Shown: positions 20,051 to 30,074 of the stretch, one piece after another
Layout: the number at the start of each line of letters is the position of its first letter
Numbering within the stretch: position 1 is the first letter of the stretch
NCBI GenBank assembly: GCA_012934845.2
Contig: WNNJ02002490.1
Location: forward strand, 1-64,000
From: Pomphorhynchus laevis
Lineage: Eukaryota; Acanthocephala; Palaeacanthocephala; Echinorhynchida; Pomphorhynchidae
DNA length: 64,000 nt
Direction of reading: 5' to 3'
Program-made: the position numbers and the translations under genes
Notes under the pieces: generated by a model
Told to the model about the DNA's origin: nothing
Seen by the model: only the letters and a program-made list of their open reading frames with translations
The model's database searches: none

Positions 20051-23000
20051 ACACTAATAATAAGGAATTACTTAAATAAATAACTTAACAAACACTAAAA
20101 ATAACTAAAACGACAGTTGACAAACAACAGTTCAAGATCGATAAGAAAATCAAAATGTTTAGTGTTCACGATATTGTCACGGCGTCAGGTCCAGCGAAAT
20201 CTGAGCCTTCCAGTCAATCCAACACGCCGCTCTCCGACTAAACCACCCAGGGTCTTTTACCCTCCCCAAGAATCTAATCGAGGCTGACTATGCTCGGTAA
20301 TCACGAGATGAGGAGCTTGAGAAACCTTAGTCTTTGCTCTGGCGAACGTGTTCTTGAAAAGAAGACTAATCCCGGGAGAGCCCAAGTACCCCCCCGAGGC
20401 GGACTTGAGTTTTCCAATTCAATACCAGATTCTGAGCCCGTTTCAGGGCCCACCTAGCTCTCTTCAGAATACGTTTGAGTCTATCCAGGTCAGCATTTGC
20501 TGACCAGTTCACCGTAATGGTGAACCCCAGGTATTTTACTCGACTTGTGAAGGTAGGGAGTGGTTGATTAGTCAATATGGAAGAAAGCTGAGAGTACTAG
20601 TCTCCTTATTTTTTCTTTGTCGCAGGAGCGCCATGAAAGACGACCACCTGCGATTTGGAGGAGTTTAAAATATGATTGGACATGGGTAACTGATCTTTCA
20701 ATCTTAAAAAGAAACAGCTTATGTCAGAGATTACATCTTTGCATCTGCGTCCATAGAACAGGGCTGTGATATCATCAGCGTATACCACTAGATGTTGTTC
20801 GCATTTAAAGTTTTTGTGAAGTTTAATAGTCAATAGAGGCAGCAAGATACAATATTGGAGATAGTGGGGAATCTTGAGGCACACCTGTAATAGGGTAGAA
20901 CTGACGTGCATCAGGGTCGTCTTCATAAAATAATCGCTTGGTATATAACAATATTTCCACCCTGTTAACAATTCTGGCTGGTAACCCAAATTTCCTGAGA
21001 GAAGAGATAACAAAAGGAATGGAAATGCGGTCAAATTGAGCAGAAAAGTCAAGAAAAACAGCTACAGCAAGCTATTGACTTTTGTATTGACAAAACTGGT
21101 GTACTTACCTATTGCTGTATGGACCGAGCGATTTTTTAAGTACCCGTGAAAACCTGGTGAAATTAAATTTCGCCAACATAGATGCACGAAGATTTTACAA
21201 GCAAGCGCTTTTTCATAAATGAAGATGAGGGAGTTTTGAATCGAGGTAGGCCGCAGATCTTTAAAACATGAAATCGATTATTTTTTGGCATAAAAACACG
21301 ACGGCTGATAGTAATGCCAGCAACATTGGACGGGGAGGCTAGTAGCATAGTGATGGCGACCTCCTTTCTTTGACTTCTGTCAAAAGCTGACAGACCCGAG
21401 TGGAGAGTGGCGCGTGATATTTGGAGATGCCTGGAAGTGGTCCCTTGAAGTTTAGGATATCTGTGACAGATAAGTCCCTGCTCCTGAAGTCACCCCAAGG
21501 CGGGATTGGTTGGGGGATATAGTGGCTCCATAATTTTGTAGGGATAGTGACCCCTCCAAAATTTTGTCGAGGCCTATGCTACCGATCCAACCCAATGCGC
21601 TCTCCCTCCAGCAGACGAACTTCTCCCTATTAACTACTCAACTGGAACCTGTATCTAGTACTCCAACATTCATAAAGAAACGCGGTAGCTTGCGATGAGA
21701 GGTAGGAATTAAATTCGGTCAAACTCTCATTATCAATTCTGAGGCAGAGTTGCATAGCTGCCTGAAAGAAAGCCACTCTGATGGGGTCAAAGTGAAACCG
21801 CTTTCTAAGCAACGTATCTTCTTCCATCCGCAAACGAATTAGGTAATGAGAGGTGGTCTGTTTTTGGCGCGACTGCTCAGCACAAATTGGTTTCAACAAG
21901 GGGAACGGTGGTTTATGAATAAGGTAGTCGTTTCTGGCTCTGCGGAGTGCTGCATTAATCCAACGACCAGTTCTGTCGTTGAAGTCACCACCTAAAATAC
22001 AATCTAGGAGCTCACGGTTCTTGTTAATTTCCCCTGGCCTAATATAGATATTGGCTATACTGATACGTTTCCCGTTCTTACAAAGTGATATAGCTAACAA
22101 GACAGGGCTGGACAGGAATAATTTAAAAGAAGGGATAATCTTAAGGAGCATTTAACTAGGGTTAAAAGACCTTGAGACGAATAAGAGTGATGAAGGGTTA
22201 TGTACGGAGTAAATTGGGTATAAATGTGCTTAGGGATAAATCGAGTAATGTCCTGGGGGAGACGGATAGACCGCGTCTCTTGAAGGACTATAACATCTGC
22301 ATATCTACCAGATAGAAGCCTCAGAACCGAAGCACCTTCCGAATTCCACTAAAGAATATTCAGTAAAAAAGGCCCTCGATTACTTCCCATTGTGTTACGT
22401 CGGCTGGTGTGGGATGCCCCTTCTAGCCCAGACAGGGGTAGGAAGGCTGTTCTTCCCACAACCGACCAAACTAGAAGTCAATTGCCCACTGGTTTTATCT
22501 TCATTTCCAGAGGAGGCTGTCCCTACTTCCCAGCCATTATCCTTCTTGACCAACTTTAAAAAGTCCAGACTCTGTTTAGAAGCATTTCGTTTTTTTTGAA
22601 GACGGGACTTTCTTTGAGTACGCCGTAATATTCGTCGTTATAGGAGAACGTAACTCCACAAACTTAGTCACAAGGTATTAAGTTAAAGTTCGCAACTCGT
22701 TCATATTTGAATGGTGCCTAACATCTATAAGCTTAATGATATCTGAGTTTGTCATGGTAATATCGGTAGATCTATTGGCCGAGCAGGTATTAGCGAAGTT
22801 GGCCGTCTTGCAGATTGATCCACAATGCCGCTTCTTGTAGTATTTAAAGTAGCTACATTTTTTGGACCAAGAAGGATGTTCAACGCCGCAGTTAGAACAA
22901 TGGGAGGCAATACACACTTTCCCCAAATGAACATCAGATAATCCGCAGACGCCACATGTCCGGGGCCGATCGTAAATAGAAGCCCAATGACCCCATTGAT

Positions 23001-23492
23001 GACATCCATTACAATAGGGGTACGTCAGGTGATCGCAGTCTATAAGTGTGAATGACAAATTGTACCTCAGAAAGGGGTTACATGTACTGTTTGATAGGCA
23101 TTCAGCATAGCCAACCGACGTTAAGCAAAATGCAATTGGTAATGGTAAGCCGTTTCTGCCCGTGATAGAACGTATATTATGTACTTTATAAGTAGATTCT
23201 AGAGCCCTAACATCTTCTTCTGACATAAATGGCGGAAAATTGTTTATTTTTAAAGAAGCCTGAATAGGCTTAAAAGTTGTCCTTCCGTAATATGTTAAGT
23301 TCTTCTCGAAATATTCCAAATAGGCTGCCGCGATATCTGAGGTGCAGAAGGAAATGCGAACCTCAGACTCAAAATATCTTATTGAATTGAATAAAATTCT
23401 ATTTTTGAGCGCAACAGTGAACTCTCTCAGGAACTTCTTAAAAAAGTTCTGTCTTTCGAAAGGTTGTAGAAGTTTCACTATAACAAGGTTTA
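20051..23492 (-). mobile_element. LINE family A copy 3, decayed
   Basis: Minus-strand order: ORF1 with zinc knuckles (22678-23478; CNGCHQWGHWAS, CSNCGVEHPSWSKKC), endonuclease (21630-22330; ILGGDFNDRTGRWINAALRR) and RT (20366-21350, with LVVYADDITALFYGRR). Its 3' end is a TAATAATAA tail (minus strand TTATTATTA) exactly at 20051, the MULE junction. It is 5'-truncated at 23492, where it meets a family C end. ORF2 carries internal deletions and frame changes. It is older than copies 1, 2 and 5. Confidence 0.88.
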
Positions 23493-24192
23493 TAACAAGG
23501 AGGGAGTGCGGCGGACGTCGAGAGGGAGCTAATTCCAGGCGAGCGGGGCGGCGACGAGGAAAGATCGGAGACCGTAGTTGTTACAGTAATTAGGAACTTG
23601 GATTAAGAGAGAATTACGGGAACGCAGTGATAGAGAGGTGGGGCGAGTGTCGTCAAAGAAATGCAGGATGATGAACGATGGGAAGTCGATAGCGATGAGA
23701 CGAAAAGTTACGAAAATGCGCAGTTGTATGCGAATGTGAATGATGGGTCAGGAGAGTTGGGCAAGATATGTGGATGTGTGGTCAAAGCGACAGAGACGTA
23801 AGAGCACACGAACGGCGGAGTTGATGAGGCGTTGTAGGGGCTAGATGATGGATTTTGAAGAATTGACGAAAATGCTGAGGTAGTATCTAATTTTAGGGAA
23901 AAGCGATGAAAGAAGAGATATGCAGGAACGGAAGTCGATAAGGGTGCGGATACGGCCGATGTCACGGAGAATAAAATTAGACGGGCGGACCTTGACATGG
24001 ACGGAGGGTTTAAGGGAAAGGTGATCATCGAAATGGAATCCTAAGAAAGTGAAATTGTGGATTATGTGGATGATTGATTAGGCTAAAGATACAGGGGGAG
24101 GAGATATGTTAGGTTGACGGGGGAGGATCCACATTATTTTCGACTTGTCTAGGTTTGGAACGAGACGTAGATAAGAGAGACGTTTGTAGATA
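23493..24192 (-). mobile_element. LINE family C fragment (CR1/L2-like), copy 3
   Basis: This matches the RT thumb and C-terminal region of the element at 49916-53890 (minus strand), for example LFLSLKPSVHVK-type and SLRSRNSLLI-type segments. It has many changes. It ends at AGAAGAAAGACAGTT, where the 3' end of the next family C copy begins, so two C copies abut head to tail. Confidence 0.8.
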
Positions 24193-25670
24193 GAAGAAAG
24201 ACAGTTAAAAAAAGATTTATTTTAACGTGGCAAATGCGTGCCAGCGCACGCTTACATGACCACAACAAAACTGTAAATCAGGTGTCGAGAAGGTGTGAAC
24301 GGTGGAGGTGTTTGGATGTGATAAAGGAGGGAGCGCGGCGGACGTCGAGAGGGAGTTGATTCCAGGCGAGTGAGGCGGCGACGAGGAAGGATCGGAGACC
24401 GTAGTTGTTGGAGTAATTAGGAACGTGGAGTAAGAGGGTATGACGGGAACGCAGCGATAGCGAGGTGGGGCGAGTGTTGTCTAAGAAAGGAAGGTTGATG
24501 AACAATGGGGAGCCGACAGCGATGAAACGAAAAGTAACGAGAAGAAGGCGGAGTTTGATGCGGATGTGGATGGTGGGCCAGGAGAGTTGGGCAAAATATG
24601 TGGATGTGTGGTCGAAGCGACGGAGACGAAAGAGCACTCGAACGGCGGTGTTGATTATTCGTTGTAGGGGTAGGATGATGGATTTTATAGAATTGGCGAA
24701 AAATCTAAGACAGTAATCGATTTCAGGGAAGAGAAGCGATGAAAGAAGAGACATACAAGAACGGAAGTCGATAAGGAGGCGGATACGGCGGATGTCACGG
24801 AGAATTAAGTTAGACGAGCGGACCTTGTCACGGACGAAGGGTTTAAGAGAAAGGTGATCATCGAAATGGAAGCATAAGAAAGTGAGATTGTGGACTATGG
24901 GGATGATCGATGAGGCAAAATATACAGTGGGAGGAGATATGTTTGGTTTACAAGAGAGGATCCACATTATTTTGGACTTTTCGGGGTTTAGAACGAGATG
25001 GAGATTGGAGAGATGTTTGTAGATAAAAGAAGGACAGTTGGAGGCTGAAATGACGATATCGTGTATGCGATGTGCGGGTGCATGAGCATAGATGAGGATG
25101 TCATTGACGTATTGCATGACGCTAAAGGAGTAAGGTTTGATAAACGAAGAGAGATCGCCAAGCAGAAGAGAGAAAATCAGGGGATTTAGGACTGAACCTT
25201 GTTGAACCCCGCGGAAAATATGGATGGGATAGGAGGATTATGAATTTGAACAGACGCGAAAAGAACGGTCGGATAGATATGAGGTAAGCCATGCTACGGA
25301 GAAGGAAGAAAAGCCGTAACGAAGGCGTGAATCATAACGAAGGCGCGAAAGGAGAATGGAGTTGTCGACGATGTCGAAGGCGGAGGAAATGTCGATAGAG
25401 ATTAGAGCGGAAGGCGGATTGGGAAGGAGTGTACAGATTGGATGAAGAGAGATAAACGTTAATCTGTATTAAGATAAGGCGCTCTAAGAGCTTGGAAAGA
25501 GTAGAGAGGAGTGAAATCGGGCGATAGCTAGAAGGGAGTAAGGAGTCGAGCGATTGTTTCTTAAGGAGGAAACGAACGATGGCGGATTTTCAGTGTGAAG
25601 GAAATGCACGACTGCGGATGGACAAGTTAAACAAGGTGGTGATAAAAGGGGATATCAATGAGCATATGGA
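24193..25670 (-). mobile_element. LINE family C copy 2, 5'-truncated
   Basis: The clean frame 24278-25117 carries MQYVNDILIYAHAPAHRIHD (RT motif C, with YVND where the sister copy has YADD), NPEKSKIMWIL, and the C-terminal end SFITSKHLHRSHLLDT. Upstream RT parts to 25670 are in broken frames and include an internal deletion relative to the copy at 50442-51515. The 3' half is almost identical to the copy at 49916, so both are recent. The 3' UTR has the hairpin GCGTGC/CAGC/GCACGC at 24236-24251. Confidence 0.88.
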
Positions 25671-26405
25671 TTTGATGAGCATTTGTTTTTTTTCATCATT
25701 TATGCTCTTCTCCCTGATAAAACCGAGTGTGCATATCAAAGAATGTTTGCTGTCGTGAAAACCTTGAATCTGAATTTTCAGCCAATTAGCGTTACGACGG
25801 ACTTTGAGACCGGCGCTCGCAATGCAATAAAATAGTGCTTTCCCTGAAATAGAGTTAGCCGGCTGTCTTTTCCACTTTGGACAGTCGTTTTAGAGAAAAA
25901 TTCAGACCTTCCCTGTGATTTCCAGCAATTATAAAGAAGACCCAGAATTTGCTTGCTACGTGAAATGTTTCCAAGCATTTACATCATTTGAAATATTGGT
26001 TCAAGAGGCTTCATATACTGAATTAGAAGGCCTGGACCTTTTTAGCGATTACTTTGATGATACATTGATTGGTGCTAATGACGTGGATAAATACGTGACC
26101 CTCGATATGACATAAAACCGTGGAATTGCTTTAATAGATTCATTCAAGGCACTGCAAGAACAAACAATTACGTTGAAGATTGGCATCGTGGTAATCATTT
26201 CATGGTGGGAGCCGAACATCCATCTATTTGGAAAATGAACCAATCATTGAATGAGGTCCGAATTTCCCAGTACATGGCGAGTCAACAAAATTCACAGAAA
26301 AACTCTTATCGCGTCAATGCTCAGCGTTAAAAAATGTCGTTGAGGAATATGAAACTTTACCCACTATGGATTATCTTCGCTCGGTTGCAAAAAAATTGCA
26401 CATGT
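25671..26405 (+). pseudogene. MULE transposase, right half
   Basis: The frame continues HLFFFIIYALLPDKTECAYQ, RMFAVVKTL and ISVTTDFETGARNAI (second catalytic Asp), then FHFGQSF, EDPEFACYVKCFQAF (25933-25977) and LFSDYFDDTLIG. After it come a TNNYVEDWH segment (near 26158, carrying the Glu) and VEEYETLPTMDYL near 26339. These are the ordered landmarks of invertebrate MULE transposases with FLYWCH-type relatives. Stops and a frame change make it non-functional. Together with 19980-20050 it is one gene split by ~5.6 kb of LINEs. Confidence 0.85.
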
Positions 26406-26879
26406 AATTATATAACCAAAAACGGCAGAAATTTTGAACTAAAATATATTAATTATGTTATGTTCTATGTTTCAAAAAACTGTTTGACTATCCGTGTATG
26501 ATTTTTCGTATATAAAATTTTTTAATGCATGATATTTCATATATCAATTTTCTGAGTATGCAGTTTCTCGTATTTGAAACTTCATGTATAAATTTTCCAT
26601 ATGAATTTTCATATATGAAATTTCGTGCTTCCGCCAATTGGCGATAAAAATGTGCAATTAAATTTTAAAAAGAGCACTTAAAATATCTAACTGCAAAAAA
26701 ATATCTTAAAAAGTCTGATTCTGCAAAAATATCTTATAAAGCGCAATTCTGCAGAAAATATCTTAAAATGTCTGATTATGCATAAAGATATTAACATTTT
26801 TACTGAAAATTCATCTTATAAGCCGTTTACTTGAATTTTAATGTCTGATAAAGATTTAAATAAAGTGTATATACCAAAT
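26406..26879. other. Gene-free stretch with degenerate TTTCATATA repeats
   Basis: At 26490-26640, TTTCATATAT/ATATGAAA-like units recur. At 26690-26830, AAAATATCTTA plus TGCA motifs repeat about every 35 bp four times. No gene is seen. Confidence 0.65.
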
Positions 26880-27720
26880 AGACACTTGACCCCTAATAGA
26901 AAGGGGTCAAGTTTAAAAAAGATGTCATATAGAGGAGATAAATTCACTTTTGCGATGACCTTAAGATCTTATCTAAAATTTCATCCAGAAGCGATATAAA
27001 TGTATTACAACTGGATTTAAATATTTACGAATGGAGTGTTCGAACAGGACTACTAAATGTAAGTAAGTGTGTTCATTTGCGTATTGGTCGAAGTAATATA
27101 CCAGCTAGTTACATGTTAGTACCTAGTATCGTATGTACAGCAACTCACACACGTGACCTTGCCACAATTGCTCGGTTATCTCTCAAAACTCGCATGAATA
27201 CGGACAGACTGTGCTCGAAGGGACGGGGTGTTCTTTATTTATTGAAACATTTTTTCAATAAATCCCTGCCTCTAATGTACTACAGAGGAGATAAATTCAC
27301 TCAATAATATACTCAGACGAGGGTATCGATTATGCGCTACAATTTCACATTCTCCTTACACAGAAAGACTCAAAATGTTAAAAATGAGTTATGTCCGGCA
27401 TCGTTTGATGTATTTAGATTTAATAGTCATGTATAATATTGTTAAAGGCTATGACGGATTCCTCTAAGCTTATATAGGTTTTAACCATCGCACTTGTCAT
27501 CGAGGACATAGTTTGCATCTTATAACACAATAGCATGAAAAGTGTCCCAGTCTATATCATGTTTCACATTGTGCTGTTAGTGTATGTAGCATGTTACCGG
27601 ATACTTTAGTACGTGTAGACAGCACTGCTACATTCAAAATAAGACTTCTGGAATAGATACGCAATCCCGACCAAAAATCGATTCGAATGGCATAGCCGAC
27701 AGATTGACTAAAATTTCGAA
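26880..27720 (+). pseudogene. Decayed LINE (reverse transcriptase C-terminal region)
   Basis: LQLDLNIYEWSVRTGLLNVSKCVHLRIGR (two adjoining segments, 27007-27093) is the post-RT 'L..W...L.LN..KC' region of Jockey/CR1-type LINEs. NIVKGYDGF and RGHSLHL-like pieces follow near 27437-27520. It is heavily mutated. Confidence 0.55.
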
Positions 27721-27849
27721 ATTTTAACCGTACTTTTTTAATTCTGTTTTATTGTTTTGGTGAGCAGACTGAACATCCTTAGAGCTGTCTTGTAAATTAT
27801 TTTTTTAATAATTTTTTTATCTCTACATTATTATTACAAAATATACACA

Positions 27850-28712
27850 AACAGGATTCCCGCGAATGGGCCCATGAATATTTCAGTCATCAATTCTAGC
27901 ACGTTCCATAACCGAATAAACGCTATTATCATCAGACACCATCTTGTTTTTCGAATACCAGGGACTTCTCATGCATGCTGATGCAGCACGTGCTATGGCA
28001 AAGCCAATTTGCCTCTTTGAATGAATGAGATTGTCTGCGTAAGGTTGGTGATTATGCTGAGCTTGTTTGGGCGATTCCACCGGGAGTAGAGAAAAGCGTA
28101 GGGACGAAAATTCCATGTTCAATTCCATGATCAAATTCCATGTTTGATTTAGCATTATTATTTAACATACAAGACTATAGCAATGCAGCTGTTTTGTCTG
28201 CTGCATTATGTTTTGTTTAGTTTATAATTATATTAAATACGTAGACTCAGTTAGTTGATTTGATTCAATTAGAGTTATTCGTTCTTCATATTTTGAACGC
28301 TTGCTAGTTTCATTGGAAGCGAAAGAAGATAGCGGGGCTCTATTGATGTTCGATTGAGCAAAAAGTGAAAATATGTTTACGTTCAGGAACGTACGCTCAA
28401 ATCGTTCATCTTTTAATTCAGAACACGCAACGTCTAAACGTGCATTGTATTCTCTTGCTGTGGATTCATTATCAAAGATCATCGCGTTAGGAACAACATC
28501 CAATACTGTTTTAGTTAATACACTGCGACAAATTATCTTGAGTTCATCTGCTAGTATATCTCGAATAGCATCATGTCGAATAATAGTCAGACCTCCCTTT
28601 TTACAAGATAAGGCATGCGCAGTCGAAAAAAACAGTCCCACATTATTGTCACAGAGGCAACCGAAACTTATCGTTTTAGTTGCCTGTGTGGCATTGTGAA
28701 TGAAGGCGTTTC
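27850..28712 (-). pseudogene. LINE family B copy 3, fragment
   Basis: The minus strand reads AHALSCKKGGLTIIRHDAIRD, RLDVACSELKDERFERTFLN and SKRSKYEERITLIE, then, after a foreign ~120-bp piece, EHGIFVPTLFSTPGGI and RQIGFAIARAASACMRSPW. It is the endonuclease end of family B, 5'-truncated near 28712. The foreign piece at about 28145-28265 is a PLE tail. Confidence 0.82.
28145..28265 (+). mobile_element. PLE tail inserted in LINE B copy 3
   Basis: TTTAGCATTATTA, then about 50 bp of extra sequence, then TGTTTTGTTTAGTTTATAAT and ATACGTAGACTCAGTTAGTT. It matches the 3' ends of the PLEs at 37665 and 55300 and the solo tail at 56160. It interrupts family B coding sequence between ...TLIE and EHGIF. 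The short TTCAATT found on both sides may be a target duplication. Confidence 0.75.
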
Positions 28713-28728
28713 CGACACTGTTTTGTTT

Positions 28729-28787
28729 TATAAATACCGAATTTCGTAAGAAATCCTGAACCGTTGTCTACTCAGCACATCCGTGCA
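28729..28787 (-). repeat. Dispersed ~58-bp repeat, copy 2
   Basis: This is the reverse complement of 2655-2712 with few differences. It lies directly upstream of the LINE B fragment on the same strand. Confidence 0.8.
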
Positions 28788-29124
28788 CCACCATTTTACA
28801 TACCGTATCCGTTAAGGATGCAATGAGTGCAGCGAAAATTCAGCAACAATTCAGCAACAACCTCTCTCTAGTGTTTAAAGATGGTTCGCACAGCAATTCG
28901 ATCTGGTAAAGAGCGTGAGCCTCAGTCAATCTCTATGACGACGAACAGAGCAAAAGTGGGTTGGACAATCTATGTGCTACAGTCTCCATCGATTAAATGA
29001 AGACGATATTTACAAATGGAACGATATCACATAGAATCAGTCATATGCCAAATCTAAAAGTCCATCTTTGAGACGCTTGACAGTTTGTTAAACTAAATTT
29101 TAATTGTGTTTTTAGTATCTAGAT
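28788..29124. other. Gene-free stretch
   Basis: No gene or repeat family was recognised. Confidence 0.5.
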
Positions 29125-29189
29125 TGATGAAGTCCTTTTAGGGCAAAACGTTTGAAAAAGAGTTGTTTATTTTATTTTGTTGAATTATC

Positions 29190-29375
29190 CTCATGTGATC
29201 ATTAATTTTCAGCAGATCATTAAAGGACCGAAACACGAAAGGTAGGCGTAGGCTCACTGCTGATGAGGTCCACGTACGCTGATTGTAGTGTAGCGTGCTA
29301 CATCTAGGATTAAAAAATTCACGCGAGGATAATTTATGAAGCCGACCAAATGATGATACTCGCTCGTGTATGCAA
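29190..29375. repeat. ~185-bp direct repeat, left copy
   Basis: TTTCAGCAGATCATTAAAGG through GATGATACTCGCTCGTGTAT recurs almost unchanged at 29570-29745. Both copies have the same open minus-strand frame (HERVSSFGRLHKLSS...FVFRSFNDLLK), which I do not recognise. Upstream at 29126-29155, TTGATGAAGTCC...GGGCAAAACGTTTG resembles the PLE-end motif. Confidence 0.8.
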
Positions 29376-29569
29376 TTATTCAATCTATTTACCTGGCAGA
29401 TTCCGGTTTCCTGTCAAGAAAATTCAAAAGACAGATTGTCGGTTGTTTCCGGCAACTGTAGTGCTATCTCCGTCTTTTTGTTACAAAAGACGGAAACAAC
29501 GTACAGTTTGCACAAGTGGAAATGTTTTCCTTACAAACTGTATCGTTTGTTTTTACAGAAAGGCAGCAG

Positions 29570-29745
29570 AGGAAAATTTCAGCAGATCATTAAAGGACCG
29601 AAACACGAAAGGTAGGCGTAGGCTCACTGCTGATGAGGTCCACCTACGCTGATTGTAGTGTACAGTGCTGCATCGAGGATTAAAGAATTCACACGAGGAT
29701 AATTTATGAAGCCGACCAAATGATGATACTCGCTCGTGTATGGAA
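29570..29745. repeat. ~185-bp direct repeat, right copy
   Basis: This is the second copy of 29190-29375, with a few substitutions. The spacer contains inverted pairs such as CCGTCTTTTGT-like and ACAAAAGACGG (29490-29510), plus a TTACAAACTG/CAGTTTG pair. Confidence 0.8.
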
Positions 29746-29975
29746 TTATTTATTACATGCTTATATATTAGAATTATAATATTAATGGATAATGTTTTTA
29801 AATATAATTCTGGTATATTATTCATTATGATTATAATTTATATTTTAATATTAATTATTAATATATAAAATTTAAAATATTAAATTGGATATTTAAACTT
29901 TTATTTATTATATTAACAATAAACATGTTTATATATTTGTTTATATATACATGTTTATATATAGCTCCCATTGAG

Positions 29976-30004
29976 CTGACGAAGCTCAAAAGGAGCGAAA
30001 CGTC
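29976..30004 (+). ncRNA. Hammerhead-like PLE-end motif
   Basis: CTGACGA, stem GCTC/AAAAG/GAGC, and GAAACGTC give a clean CUGANGA-stem II-GAAA match. ACGU is self-complementary, so stem III could only form between two molecules. Such motifs are described at PLE ends. Stem I is not obvious. Confidence 0.4.
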
Positions 30005-30074
30005 CAATAAAAACTAATATTTTAGACTTATTGCTGGTAATTATTATAAGCCAAATATTATCATGAGTTCACAG

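Noticed and set aside
24465-24716. Arg-rich plus-strand frame, also at 50185-50436
   Set aside because: It is the antisense of the family C RT C-terminal region, copied with the LINE.
29226-29272. Hammerhead in type II order (GGACC-GAAAC ... CTGATGA-GGTCC), also at the second repeat copy
   Set aside because: Stem II and the boxes match, but the bases between GTA and CTGATGA cannot form a stem I hairpin, and the region keeps a reading frame instead.
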